Shown piece by piece: positions 34,983-47,160 of a stretch of DNA of 64,000 nucleotides (positions within the stretch are counted from its first letter, which is position 1; every line of letters begins with the position of its first letter). A program made the translations under genes and the position numbers. The stretch comes from Guadua angustifolia (taxonomy: Eukaryota > Streptophyta > Magnoliopsida > Poales > Poaceae), in the NCBI GenBank assembly GCA_036346375.1, contig CM070501.1, forward strand, positions 56,027,326 to 56,091,325, written 5' to 3'. Under the pieces are notes generated by a model. The model worked only from the letters and a program-made list of their open reading frames with translations, did no database searches and was not told where the DNA came from.

Positions 34983-37475
34983 ATCAAAGGCGGCAAGCAA
35001 ACAGCAGGAATGCAAAGGTTTGGAGTGAGATGGGATCGAGGGCGGAGGGTTTTGGATAATGGCCGCCTAGTGTTCCCGCGAGGTGTGACAATGTTCTTCG
35101 AGCTCACCGGGAAAAATAAGGGCGATCGATGATTTTTTTTAATACTCGAGGTGGTTAGTATTTTATTGGCAAGCTTGGAGGCAGACATGTACGAAGTATT
35201 TTATTTAGGGTAAATTGCTAAGTATTTATGGTAAAGATCGTTCGGTTAAAAAATATTATCGATATGTCATTGATATATGGCAAAATATTCAGTGCAATTA
35301 AAGTTTTGGTACAATTACCGTACAATCCTACTAAAAAAAGTTTCAAAAAATTCTGAAAAAAATCATGGATGTATATCTCAGCTTACCCCATCTACATATA
35401 AAATTTCATGATCAAATTCGTCCTATGCTAGAAGTTACAAAAAAGACAAATTTGGGGTGCATTTGAACTATTCGAGTTTGTCAGAAAATTTGTCTTTTTT
35501 ATTACTTCTAGCATAGGACGAATTTGATCATGAAATTTTATATGTAGATGGGGTAAGTTGAGATGTACATCCATGATTTTTTCAGAATTTTTTGAAACTT
35601 TTTTTAGTAGGATTGCACGGTGGTTGTACCAAAACTTTAATTGCACTGGATATTTTCCCTTGATATATCACCTGTAGGCTTTATCTTATATTGGATGATT
35701 TCAATCTATACATCTTTACGATGGTGTTGAGTTAATTTTCTCTTTGTTTTAGTTTGCCTCCCAATACCTTTTCACTTAGTTGTTACTACTCAATTCAGAT
35801 TTCATAAGTTTTCTAGCAAAGAAAGCTTTTATGCGCAAACAAACTATCTTAACAGTCAAGCTATCACATGATAAGCATTTTATTACTTAGATTTGTTGCT
35901 ATCTTCATGGTTGAACGGAACAAAGAAAAGATATGTAATGAAAACCACCTTGCATCAAAGATATTTACATGTAACTTATCCATGATGTAAGGTCTCAGTA
36001 AGATAGCAGCAGCCCAGTGATGCTTGCCTGCTTGGTCCACGCAAATGTCTTTTTGACATTGAGAATTGAGGATTGGCCTACATCATACAAGAATTACGAA
36101 CTATAAGTTTTGTATACGCTAGAGCGATAGAAAAGTGAGCCCTCTACGTTGCCTTTGTCGTCGACATTTTCCTGTTGTGGATGACGTTGCTGTTTACTGC
36201 TCTGTGTACACGACTGGAGGTGTCTGCTTTTGATAAGAAAAATTTTATAGTGGTAAGCTAATGCAAGAAAAACCAAACCAGGGACCCTCGTACCAGACAT
36301 TCCTGTGAGCTGAATCAAACAGTCTGGGAAACGTGCAGGAAAACCTCGCTGCTTCTTGGTCGCATGCCTGATTGTCGTGTGCAACGCAAGTGTCCATTGT
36401 TTATACAGATGAGAATTAGTCACCTGTGACTGTGAGTGCTAGCTCCAGTAACATATAGATTCTGTCGTTTCTGCAGAGAGATTCCTTTTACAGAGGCAGA
36501 CACCCTGCTTCAAGATTCTTATGTTCCAGGTAAGCTTGACTCTTAGCAAGCTCGCTATTAAGAATCTGTGGGTTTGTCAACTAATAAACATCGAAACTAC
36601 GTACTTATCGAAGGTTTGGAGTTGCTGAACACTAATAAAGAATGACACAAAATCGTGTTAGCTGGAATATTATCCTCCAATTTTGTAGAATCCAGAGTAA
36701 CACAAATACAACGGTACGTTGATGAACAGCACCTGCGGCGCCCATGGTAATGCAATGCGCGGTTTTCAAAATGTACTACAAGGGGGGGAAAAAGAGAGAT
36801 GTTTGTTCTCAATAGTAGCATTTGTCCTTTTCTTTTTTTTTCCTTTCGATTTATCATTTGTGACTTGTGAGTTTTTCTCATGTTTGTTGCTTTAACATCG
36901 AATGAATTTAACTCGAAATTTGATACACAGAAAAAGTAAATTGGGAAGTACATCATCAATTTCTTTTTTTTTAAAAAAAAAATCTATGTTGATGTAATGC
37001 AACAGCCGAAAATAATCGTATGACTGTGAGTGCACCACAGAGGTGACTGCACATTTCGAATGTTTGGAGTTGCTGACACTAATAAAGAACGACACGAAAG
37101 CTCCTTAGCTGGAAGCCTGGAACATTATTCTCCAATCAATCTTGTAGTGACCAAAGTAACAAAAATACAGCGGTACGTTGATCGACAACACCTGCGGCGC
37201 CCATCGACAACACCTGCGGCGCCCATGGTAATGCAACGAGCCAACGATCGGTCTTCTGCTCCTACGCAAAGGTCTTACACAACAGAGTATCCTGCATGCG
37301 TGATGCAGGCATGCGCAGGCCCATTTGGCAAAGATGCTTACTTGATAATTGGTGTATATATTAAGCTTAAAATAAAGAATACAGATATTTAAAAGTCACG
37401 ATCATTTACAAACATTTATTGTCTTTATTAACCGTAGGTAGCGCAAAACTGGAGACCTCAGACGAAATGCATCAG
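34983..37475. other. Intergenic region, duplication copy 2
   Basis: Counterpart of 24382-26877. It lies between the orphan PCO exon 1 and the stop codon of the complete F-box/WD40 gene. It carries the second fold-back MITE (35279-35659) and the local duplication (36609-37230). No gene is recognised. The part adjoining 37476 should contain the F-box/WD40 3' untranslated region. Confidence 0.45.
35279..35659. mobile_element. Fold-back MULE-type MITE, copy 2
   Basis: This is the duplicate of the element at 24682-25063 with the same TTGATATAT flanks and long inverted-repeat arms. It differs by only a few bases, so it was present before the segmental duplication. Confidence 0.88.
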
Positions 37476-40400
37476 CTAATCAAAGCCTTCATCCTCGCTG
37501 TCGTCGACGCCGTCATCGTCGTCGTCATATTGTTGAGATCTCCAAAACTTGGAGAGCTCCTTGGGGAGCTCCTTGCCAGGCAAAGATACAGGAACCGAGG
37601 ACTTCAGAAAGTCTCGGTAGTGCAACATGCTGACTTCTGCAGAATTCCCTGCAGTGACAATCCTACACCCGTCCACAGCCATGGCTGACGCTATGCTTCT
37701 CCCTGCGGATTTAGCGGACTCGCCGCAACTCAATGTGTTCATCAGGTGGCCCGTGCGTGTCTCCCAGACATGGACCTGACCATCCGATGGTGCTCCGGTC
37801 ACTACCTTGTATGGGTCCAAGTGAAGCAACGTCACAGGGCCGTCTGAATGCAGTTCTGCCACTGCGTTTGCAGGTTCTTGAGATTTGCGGATGTCCCACA
37901 GAAGAGCCCTGTTCAGACAATAATGATAAATAGGTTAGGTTTCAGGATTGCAACCGAAGCTAGAAGCATACAGAAAACCACTGATTGCACAAATATTGCG
38001 AGCTTACTTGTCTTTTATGCCGGTACATATCAACCATTCCGAAGGCAGCATCTTGCAAGAAAGTATTCTACGGTTGTGAAGTGCAAGAACAGAAGCCTTC
38101 TTCATTGTCCTTAAGTCAATTGCTGTCACTTCAGATCCAGCAGCTATGTAACAAAGGGACTGATGGCATTCCATTGCAACCGGTGGACCGCTTGAGTAAA
38201 GGTGAGTACCCCCCACACACGAAGATGAAACACTCGAAGGAAGTGCCATTGTGTCCCAAACTTTAACCTGCGATGCAGCATACCAACATGAAAAGACTTT
38301 GCATGGTTCGCTAAAAAAAGGACTTAGCATGGACATCAAATCATTGTCCGAGACAATCAATATGTTACTAAGGTAAAGTGTGGACTAAACAAAAGAGATG
38401 GTCACCAACAAACTTAGGTTTAAATAATGAATTTTTGTTACTGTAAACTCTCACATGAATTTTTTCGAGTAAATTTCACAAATCTACAAGTTTCATGTAC
38501 AAACTATAAAAAAAAACTACGTATTTTAGCTTCTATTTCACAAAACTATAGATTTTCGCAGAATTATATGTTTTATAATTAGCCATTTCTTATGACGTGT
38601 TTGACAGTGTGGGCCCACGTGACAGCCTCACGCGTCCCCATTTCCCATTCCACTCGTGTGTGAGGCTATCTTGTGGATCCACACTGTCAGACCCGTTACA
38701 AAAAACGGTTAATTCTAAAACATGTAGTTTTGTGATACAAGTTCTCCTAAAATCTGTAGTTTAGTGAAATAAAAACTAAAACCTGTAGTTTTCTAATAAT
38801 TTGTAGAAAAAATCTGTAGTTTCATGAAATTTACTCTTTTTTCTGATTTCCTATTACCTTTGAATCTTTGGAACTGCTAACCAACAGGGAGGATTTATGC
38901 CTGAAGCACAAAGAAGAAAGACAAAAAAGGTTAAACTGAATAATTGTGCTGATGGATCATGATTTAAGATACCTTAGCATGGTACGAGTGACCTTTTTTC
39001 TTTAATAGCATGGGTATGTGAAACTGTGCAAAGTGAGAAACAAATGCCAGAGGTAACGAATTAAATTATAAGAGAATCACCGACTTGCTACATTTTCACA
39101 TCAGCTAATAAACAGTTCCACCATTTATGACTAATTTTACCAAAGAAAAGGAATGTAGAATGTTGAAAAGACTAAGATTCAATTATAAAAACTTCGTGTC
39201 TGTAGCAATGCTGGTACCAAAACATGGAAGTTCAGGGCAACATAAGACAAATTGTAAAAGTATATGAGCCATTGAATTGCATTCTCGTCTGATAAACGCT
39301 GCTCTTGCAAAAGGATAACCAATTATTTAGTTGAATGACCTCCATTCAGATAGTTTGACAGTACGTACCAAGCAACAGATAAAAGTGAGAGTGTTTTTTC
39401 ATGTCCATGAAAAGTTGATACTAGGGGGTGATTTTTCGCCCTCGTGCTCATAGACCAGAGGCGAATGGTGCAGTCTTCCCCTCCACTTGCAAGTACTTTA
39501 AATTCACCTTCTCCAAGCAATTTGTCAGCCAGAGCAGTGACAGGTCCTGAATGGCCCTTGTAACAGCGCGAGTGACCCTACATAGAAATGTTAATGCCAG
39601 TCATTAGTTTTTGCATCCAATGAACTCACCAAGATAAATACAACCTAATTAAAAGCACGTAAGCAATGCGAACAGGTTATACAAGTTAGACAAGCTTGTA
39701 AATCACAAACATTGCCAAGAAAAAAAATTGAATAGACAAAAGCTTGCGATCAAACGTTCATGCAGGTACACGTCCGAATGTTACTTTAACAGAAATTTCA
39801 AATAACTGGAGAACACAATGGGGAAAACTCGTATCCAGGGTTAAAAGGGACAGCTTATCATAAAAATAATAGATGAAGTTGAAGAGGAAGCAAAGGTCAG
39901 GAAGTAGTCTTCACTTTCATCTGTAAAAGAAAAGGAGAAGTGAAACATGCCCTTTCAAAACCCTAGGTCATTGCAGATGTGCTATTATAACAGATGTTAG
40001 CTTACCATCACGTCATTTTAAATACCTTATGCCGTCTGCATCTTCTGTGACAATGAAGTGGCGCAAGGCTTGGCAAGCACATCAATGGGCATTGTGAGGC
40101 TTGCACATTATAATGTGACAGCCTTGCAGCATGGTGGAGCTAGAAGCAGCTAAATGTGGCCAGGAAGAGGCTGGTCTTGGAAAGGAGTTATATATACATT
40201 AGGAAGTACAGCACAACAGCATGTTGGAGGCTCATGAAATGAAAGGCTGACAATGAGGGGGTACAGCAGCACAACTTTGTATGGTGGTTAGGTTACTGAG
40301 GATGGCGTGGTATGAAGGGGCAGATCAGGGTTCGCAGAGGGTGCCTCACGTTGTCTCAAGCGGATGTAAGATGTTCGTGGTATCCATGGTCACCAGAAGC

Positions 40401-43400
40401 CCAGAACAAGAAAAAAAGAAGCAGGTTCTTACTTTATTTTGACATGAAAGAGCAACTGATATCCATCTGACACTACAAAAATCTTTTCAGAAGCTTGTAT
40501 GATTTTAAAATAGTCTTTTATGGTCACTTTCAATTTTCTTGATTGGTCAACAAAAGTTAGTGATAATCATCATGGAAAGTACGTGTTGTGCACAAGAACA
40601 GCAGTATCAAAAGGGTACTGTAATGTCAAAATGAGGCACCTTCCAACAAAGACGGACTGTTCTATCTGTGCTTGAAGTGACTAATGCCTTTTCATTTGTG
40701 TGTGAATCACTTCGAAACAATGGGGTGTCACTCAGAGGGAATAATCTGCACAATTAACCAAATAACACTTTAGACATTCTCTTTCAGCAATTAAAGGGGT
40801 GGATATAAGTAGCATTTGATCATCATCAGCACAATAACTCTAGCATACACATGTAGAAAAATTATAGCAATTAGAAAAAGAAAAGTACACGAGTACATAC
40901 AGCATAAAGATTAAATTGTGAAATAAGGATACAATATCCCAAGAAAAACGATGTTAGTTTGACTAATTGGTAACTATATGCAAATGATTTAGGTTCCTAT
41001 CAGCAGGAAAGAAGATGATGGAGTAAAAATATTACTGTGAAGTGACAGAAAAACTCGGAAAAATCCAAAGATGCAATTAGGCACTGAAACTGATGTGCAG
41101 CAATAGCTGTAAGTCTATCAAATGGAAGCCAAGAAAATGCAAAAGTTGTATCAATAATGCTTTCACGCATCCGGTCACACGTTAGGCGGTGTCAAGCCGC
41201 TTCGTCCAATTCGTCTAGAGAAGTGTACTAGCGTTAAACTAATGTAACTTGAGTGCCCGATTTGATTTCGTTTAAACCACTGTGATCTATACGACAAGCT
41301 TGACAAAACTAGACCCATATTGCACATGGTATACATACATAATAAAAGTTGCATTTAGTTGCCACATGCCCATATCTATTTAACATTAGTTGCTAGTAGG
41401 GTAAATTCAAGTCCCGAGTAAGTTGCTACCCCCCTTCTCAGTGAGTTGCTACTCCTTCTCAGTGAGTTACTACTCAATTTTTAGTGAGTTTGCTACCACT
41501 TCTCAGTTACTTTTTAGTCGCCACCTCTATCTAACATTAGTTGCTAGTAGGGTGAATTCAAGTTTCCAGTGAGTTGCTACCCCTTTCTCAGCGAGTTGCT
41601 ACTAATGTAAAGTTATTAGCAACTAATGTAGAGCCACCATAGCAATTGATTGCAGAAATCATAGACAATTGTCATCAAGAGATGCTAGTAAGTAACATTA
41701 AATTTGCTAGTAACTAATGTAGCAAATAACATGTAGAGCTAGCAACTAATGTAGTTAGAAACACGTAAACTAACAATTAATGTAGCAAGTAATATATAGA
41801 GCTAGCGACCAATGTAAAGTTTGATAGCGACACTTAGAGTTGATAGTTACCGACACCTACAGTTGCTAGTTGCCAGCATCTACATAGTGATACCTAGAAT
41901 TACTAGTAATGGAAAGTTGATAGTTGCCAGCACCCTAGAATTGCTAGGTACCAGCACCTAAAGTTTGCTAATTGTCATCACCTAGGTACTGAAAGTATAA
42001 TTACTATCAGCGAAGAATTACAAGCTGCTAGCAGTGGGCACCTAGAGTTGCTAGCTGAGAAACAATGCTATCAATATGTTCGCAAGACATATTTAATGAG
42101 TCTTGTTTTGTTAAACTCATCATATAGATCACAGCGGTTCAGAAGGAACGTAAATCAGATAAACGATTTAAGAGATATGATGATAGTCTACAGATAGAAG
42201 AAGAACACGTATAGTGGGTTTAGCTTGCTTGATCCTATGAATCGTGAATCCCACATGGGGAGCCCTTGCGTGCAGACTCGCGTGGTTAGAAAATCGTGTG
42301 CTCCGCACATGCGGTGATTGATGAAACAGTGGACCGAGAAAGGAAAGGGGCAGTGCAGGGTGTTAGGGTTCTTGTCAATCAGAAACAGAAAGTGGGTGGC
42401 AGCGACGATAGACTAGCACGCTGCCGGTAGCGTGTTAGTTGCGTCCAAGTTGTATATCAAAAGTAACAAGAGAAGCATCATAACACTGAACTATACCAAA
42501 CATACAACACCCATAAAATGAGCAGCATATGGAGTGACTCATATCAACCAAGAAAGTGAGAGCCATGGAATAACTAAATGCTAAAGATACAAGTCCTGGA
42601 GTACCGAACCGGTACGAGTCCTGAAGTACCGAACCCTCTTCTACCTTTATTATTTACCAATGTGTGATTCACTCAGATATTCTGAAATAATAACTCTTAC
42701 ATGGTCTTAAATTCTTACTAGCTAAACAAGGAGCAATGCTACCTGAACATTGATGTGAGTGCTAGAAACAAGCAAATGCAAAACCTACTTCAAATCTCCG
42801 ATAACATCTTATACATAACATGTTTTCCCAAATAATGAAAACTACATTTCATTATTAATTTACTCATCATTGAAATTCAAAACTCGTTGTTATGTGAGGA
42901 TTCAAGATGCTTGCCCAAGGCAACAAGTGGGAATGGATCATAATGTCTATGTAGCACTGATAAAACAGGAGCGTAGCATAGAAATGTACTATCTTGATTA
43001 TTATTCTTGGAATACAATGAAGGATTTGATTGTCAGCCCTTGATTATCCTCGGTCCCCACAGGATAAGAATGATTATTAGTACAGTTGAAAATTATGATA
43101 TTACAAATAGGTCACAAATATTTGTGATACACAGTGCATTTGCTGCAAAATTGAAAATTAGATAAGTTGGTCAAAAGAATTTTCTACAGTTGGCTAAATA
43201 AAGCAATGGTTATTTGTTTTACAGTTACCTCATACAAGTGATCCTTGCACCATGAGACCTGTAAGTTTCCACCAATTCAACTTCTGGAAAACCAATCCTC
43301 AATCTTTTGGCTACTGGACCCTGCATAGAAGAATTCACATGTCATATGTTTCTTTGCACAAAACTAAGCTTTTGATACTGAGACAATCTGTTCCCTGCAC

Positions 43401-45305
43401 TGGTACTTAACGAAAAGTGCAAACCTGCTCAGTAAAAGAACTAAATATTGGTGTATTGTTACTTACCTGAGAGAACCAAATATAATTCCTATCCAGCATC
43501 AGATGGCTTGGTGTCAATTCCGTGGGATTTGGATAATAAATAGCCGATAGGGGATCATCGAATTTCATTTGATGTACATCAGAGTGCCTCCGAATGTATA
43601 GTTCTCTAAGCCCCAAAGCTCCACGAGGTACTTGTTGAAATGGCCATTGCTCCCTGAATGTTTAAATAATCATGACAGAGCAAATAAGTAGGCAATAAAA
43701 TACATGTGTCATTTTTCAGACTCAACATATTATATGGTTTTGAGACTCTGAAAAATTCAGATAATTTCTGTGAGTTCAAAACAGGATTAGATGCCTTCGA
43801 TCAACTCATAGCAAATTGCGAAAGTCACTGCAAAAGCATCAGCAAGCACAAATGTGCATCATTTAAAGTGCCAATTGTAAGCAGAAACATTTGTTGCCTG
43901 TCACTTTTAATTTCTTAACATGACAAACTTCGTACATGCAAAGACAGGGAAACCAATTCTTCTATTCCATGGACAGAATTACCTCATCCATTCGAAGTTT
44001 GCAGCTTTGCTATCCCAACAATTGGGACAGTTAATGAAGTTGCAAGGTTTGTCCCACTACAATCTATGGAAAGATGAATCTCTGATGTGCAGGTTTGCAT
44101 AACTCAAATGACAACCAATCTACAACAATGGATCTAGCAAGCATAAACAGGATGAAAGTCATCCTGAAAGCTGCTAGGAGCTTCTCCCCCTTCAGTGCAT
44201 CCTAATCATTTCTCTACCATTCCGAGTTTGACGCTTCCTATGCCCAGCTACCACCACAGCAGATGTTCTCTAAAACATAAAGTCTATCTGTTCAAAAATT
44301 ATCCCCTGCACAAACCAAACGCGCAAATCATAGAACAAGTTGATAGTTTTCCAATTCCAACCATCATCAGCACACCCAATCTTGCCGCAGATCCAATTTT
44401 TTCCTAAAAGTTTACCTCCATAAAAGCTTCGAAATCCCAACCATAACACATTACTTTGCCGCCCAAAATTCACAAAGAGATGTCCCCCAAAATCCTACCT
44501 TTCATCACTCCCGAGTTAAGAAGCTGATCATGGTTGGTGTTTCAGCTGTTTTTTGGGTGCTTTGGAAAACTCGCAATGAAGCTTGTTTTCAAAACAAGTT
44601 ACCTTCAGATCCCATTAGTTTTATTTTGTGGATTTATCATTGTCTGAATTCCTGGGCTTGATTACAGACAAAGGAGGCAAATCAAGAAGCTATCAGGCAG
44701 GGGGCAAGAATCCTGGAGCTGGTGGGAGCTGAAGTCTTTCAAGCAAAGAAGGGATGGAGGGCTGGAGCTAGAAGGATTGGGATGGATTGAAAGAATGATG
44801 TTTTGGGAATCCAATTGCTATAATAGAGCACTTCTGTTCCCTGGAGTATTTGCTGGAGAATATGCAAGAAGTTGGGGAGAACACAGTAGAGCAAAAAAGT
44901 TCTTTTTGGTCACGTTAAGTTTGTCTTTGTGATTTTGTCGCTGGTATATTGCTTAGTTTCCCTGGTTGCTTAGTGGGAGTTTTGAATTGTGTGGGATTCC
45001 AGTAGTTTTACTGCTTTTTGTTTCCTATTTTCAGGATGTATGTTCGCTATGTACGCTCCCTAAAAATTGCCCTACGAGAGCGCAACGCACAATCCCAATT
45101 GTCGAATCAGCCGAGAGCGAGAAGCAGAGTTCGAAGGAGGCGACCTGAAGAGGTGGTACCAGACGGCGTCGCAGTAGGCGGCGGCGCGCAGGGGCCGGCA
45201 GGCCATGGCGAGGCTGGCGACGTCGCGGGTGCCGAGGTAGCGGGCGCAGTGGGCAAGCACGTCGCCATGGAGGTCGACGAGCGTCCGCCCCGGCGGCGAC
45301 GACAT
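37476..45305 (-). CDS. F-box/WD40-repeat protein gene (seven exons)
   Basis: Probable substrate-receptor subunit of an SCF ubiquitin ligase. Exons: 45145-45305, 43467-43653, 43229-43320, 40640-40745, 39369-39577, 38008-38310 and 37476-37908. All junctions are GT-AG and the phases agree, giving about 497 residues. Exon 1 starts at ATG 45305 and encodes the F-box (LHGDVLAHCARYLGTRDVAS, then MACRPLRAA and VWYHLF). WD40 strands follow: ALVTSSTDRTVRLCWK (exon 4), LASGGEDCTIRLWSM (exon 5), VKVWDTMAL and AIDLRTM (exon 6), ALLWDIRKSQ and GQVHVWETRTGH (exon 7). The C terminus is acidic (YDDDDDGVDDSEDEGFD). The layout resembles Arabidopsis FBX2-type proteins, but orthology is not tested. The exon 6 acceptor was chosen because it keeps frame and WD-repeat spacing. 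Introns hold a LINE fragment and a repeat array. Confidence 0.87.
38467..38836. mobile_element. MITE with GAGTAAATTTCA termini, copy 2 (F-box/WD40 intron 5)
   Basis: Duplicate of 27871-28237 with the same inverted termini. It lies in the intron between exons 5 and 6 of the complete F-box/WD40 gene. Confidence 0.7.
41258..42177. mobile_element. Inverted-repeat element in F-box/WD40 intron 3
   Basis: The left arm (about 41258-41322, containing CTGTGATCTATACGACAAGC) matches the reverse complement of the right arm (about 42101-42177, containing ATAGATCACAGCGG), with similarity over about 50-60 bases. The repetitive array at 41386-42062 fills the interior. Outer limits and any target duplication could not be fixed, so the transposon class is unknown. 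Confidence 0.5.
41386..42062 (+). repeat. Degenerate array of the motif GTTGCTAG/GTTGCTAC
   Basis: The motif AGTTGCTA and close variants (AGTTGCTACC, TTGCTAGTA, ATTGCTAG) recur dozens of times over nearly 700 bases at irregular spacing, first with CTTCTCAGTGAG spacers and later with CACCTAGA-type spacers. It looks like a decayed minisatellite. Stops occur in all frames. Confidence 0.75.
44521..44790 (+). pseudogene. LINE (L1-type) ORF2 3' fragment in F-box/WD40 intron 1
   Basis: The plus-strand translation contains VGVSAVFWVLWKTRNEACF, then WIYHCLNSWA, a stop, LQTKEANQEAIRQGARILE and a further KKGWRAG. This is the pattern seen after the reverse transcriptase domain of plant L1-type LINEs (the zf-RVT region with W-x-x-W-x-x-RN). 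Only the last 90 or so codons are present, with an internal stop, and it is antisense to the host gene. 5' truncation is normal for LINE insertions. Confidence 0.65.
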
Positions 45306-45457
45306 CGCCGGCGAGCAGAACCCTAGGCCGTACTCCGGTGCCCACCGTCACATGCGACGCTGGGCAGGGCACAGGCTCTCGCACTTTTCCTCCCGAGATA
45401 AAACAAACGAGAATGCGAGAACAATCTCTCTCCGGAGATAAACGAACGAGATCGGAG

Positions 45458-46931
45458 CGAGGATTGAAATTTCGGTTTCGCTCTAAGTACGTTGGGATCA
45501 GAGAACGAAATCTAGTTAAAATCTCACCATTTCAAATAAATTTTAGACGAATTGTTAAAATAGAATTTAAATTCTGGTTTTCTAAACCGAAATCTCGTCG
45601 AGATTTGCCGAGATCTCGGCGAGGTTTACGGAGATCTCGATGAAATTGGACAGCATGAAAAATAGTCTAAATGACGTCAAAATATTTTGAAATTTTTTGT
45701 TAAGGTTCTTGACACATCGATAATGTTTTCATAAAAATTTCAGATTATTATCAAATCTGAAAAAAATTAAAAAATTTAAATATTGCTACTATCTTGATAA
45801 AACGCTAATCAGCAAGTTTGAACCGAATGAAAAATGAAACAAACCACGTTAGAAAATTTTGAACTTTTTTGTATATGGTTATGATGCATCATTAATATTT
45901 TCATAAAATTTTCAGATCATGATCAAGCTTCATAAATTCTTAAAAATTCGAACAGTGCTACTATCCTAATAAAAACTTTAGCGCCAAAATTCAACCAAAT
46001 GAAAAATGGTACAAACCACGTTAGAAAATTTTGAAAATTTTTGTGGATAATCCTGATATATCATCGATGTTTATATAAAATTTTCATTTGATGACCAAAT
46101 TTCAAGAAGTTCCAAAAATTCTGATAGTGCTATGTGCTCCTAAAACCTGATAATCAATATATAGATTTGCTTTAACAATCAAAAAATGTTTAAAATTTTT
46201 AAAATTATGCATAAGAGTTCTAATAAATTGTTTAAGATCTCATAAAAATTTTGAATCGTTATCACATTTCAGTGAATTTATAAAATTCTTATAAATACAT
46301 TGTACCATTTATGTTCTTTCTGTTTTTAATTTTGAAATATAACAAACGAAGTTTAATGCATACATAGACTTGATTGAGCAAACAAAAAAGTTGAAATTTT
46401 TTTAAAATTTTATATAATGGTTCTGAGTCAATTATTAAGCCCTCATAAAAATTTTGGATCATAATCACACTCAAGAAAATTTATAAAATTCTGACAATGT
46501 TATTGTCAAAATTATATTCATTCTTTTTTATTTTTAAAGATAACAAATGAAGTTTAATTATTTTGAAAAAAATTTGTATGATACTAAACTTATTAATATG
46601 GTACCATAAATTTTTTATATCATGATAAAGTATGTACAATTTTATTAAAATTTGACAATATTTCTAAAATTTTTAAAAATATCTCAAAAAATTGGTTTTT
46701 CATCAATTTTTCATATGAGTTGACTTTCTTAAAGGTTATTAATCAATTTACAGTCAAATCCGGTGGTCAAACATCAAATTCTAGTCAAAATGCCGAGATC
46801 TCGATGAGATTTAGCGAGATTACTGTAGCAATTCAAATTTTTGATTTTTTTTCACTCCAGCCGGTATTTTAAATCTCATCCCCGTTCGGTAAGCGAGATC
46901 TCGCGAGAAATCGGCGAGATTTTGAACCCTG
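45458..46931. mobile_element. Long non-coding hAT-like DNA element (member 2)
   Basis: The left end CGAGGATTGAAATTTCG and the right end GCGAGATTTTGAACCCTG are imperfect inverted repeats. The flanks GATCGGAG (45450-45457) and GATCAGAG (46932-46939) match at seven of eight positions, supporting an 8-bp target duplication. The interior of AAAATTTTCA-type blocks parallels the element at 967-2490. No transposase. It inserted about 150 bp upstream of the F-box/WD40 start codon, so it lies in or next to that promoter. Confidence 0.75.
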
Positions 46932-47160
46932 GATCAGAGACCATATTATAGTGTTAAATTAATGTCTTGCTAATGAGAGTTGCACCAACACTGAAATAAC
47001 AGTTTGAATGAGATTCGTGTCAAAACAAAAATTCAACAAGATTCAACCATGGTTTATCAAATTTTGCAGGAATTCTACGGGGGACAATTTGTTGGTTCCA
47101 AGTGCGGAGGCGCAAAGGTTGTGGCTTGATAACGTCCAATACATAGCACTTATTAAGTTA

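Larger units (their letters stand above)
28373..38969. repeat. Segmental duplication, copy 2, carrying the Gypsy insertion
   Basis: Same content and order as copy 1 (23724-28370). Without the Gypsy element (28941-34922) its length is about 4.6 kb. The right end at 38969 continues into the rest of F-box/WD40 intron 5 and then exons 5-1, so this copy belongs to the complete F-box/WD40 gene. Sequence close to the Gypsy element is strikingly more diverged from copy 1 than sequence further away. Confidence 0.92.
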
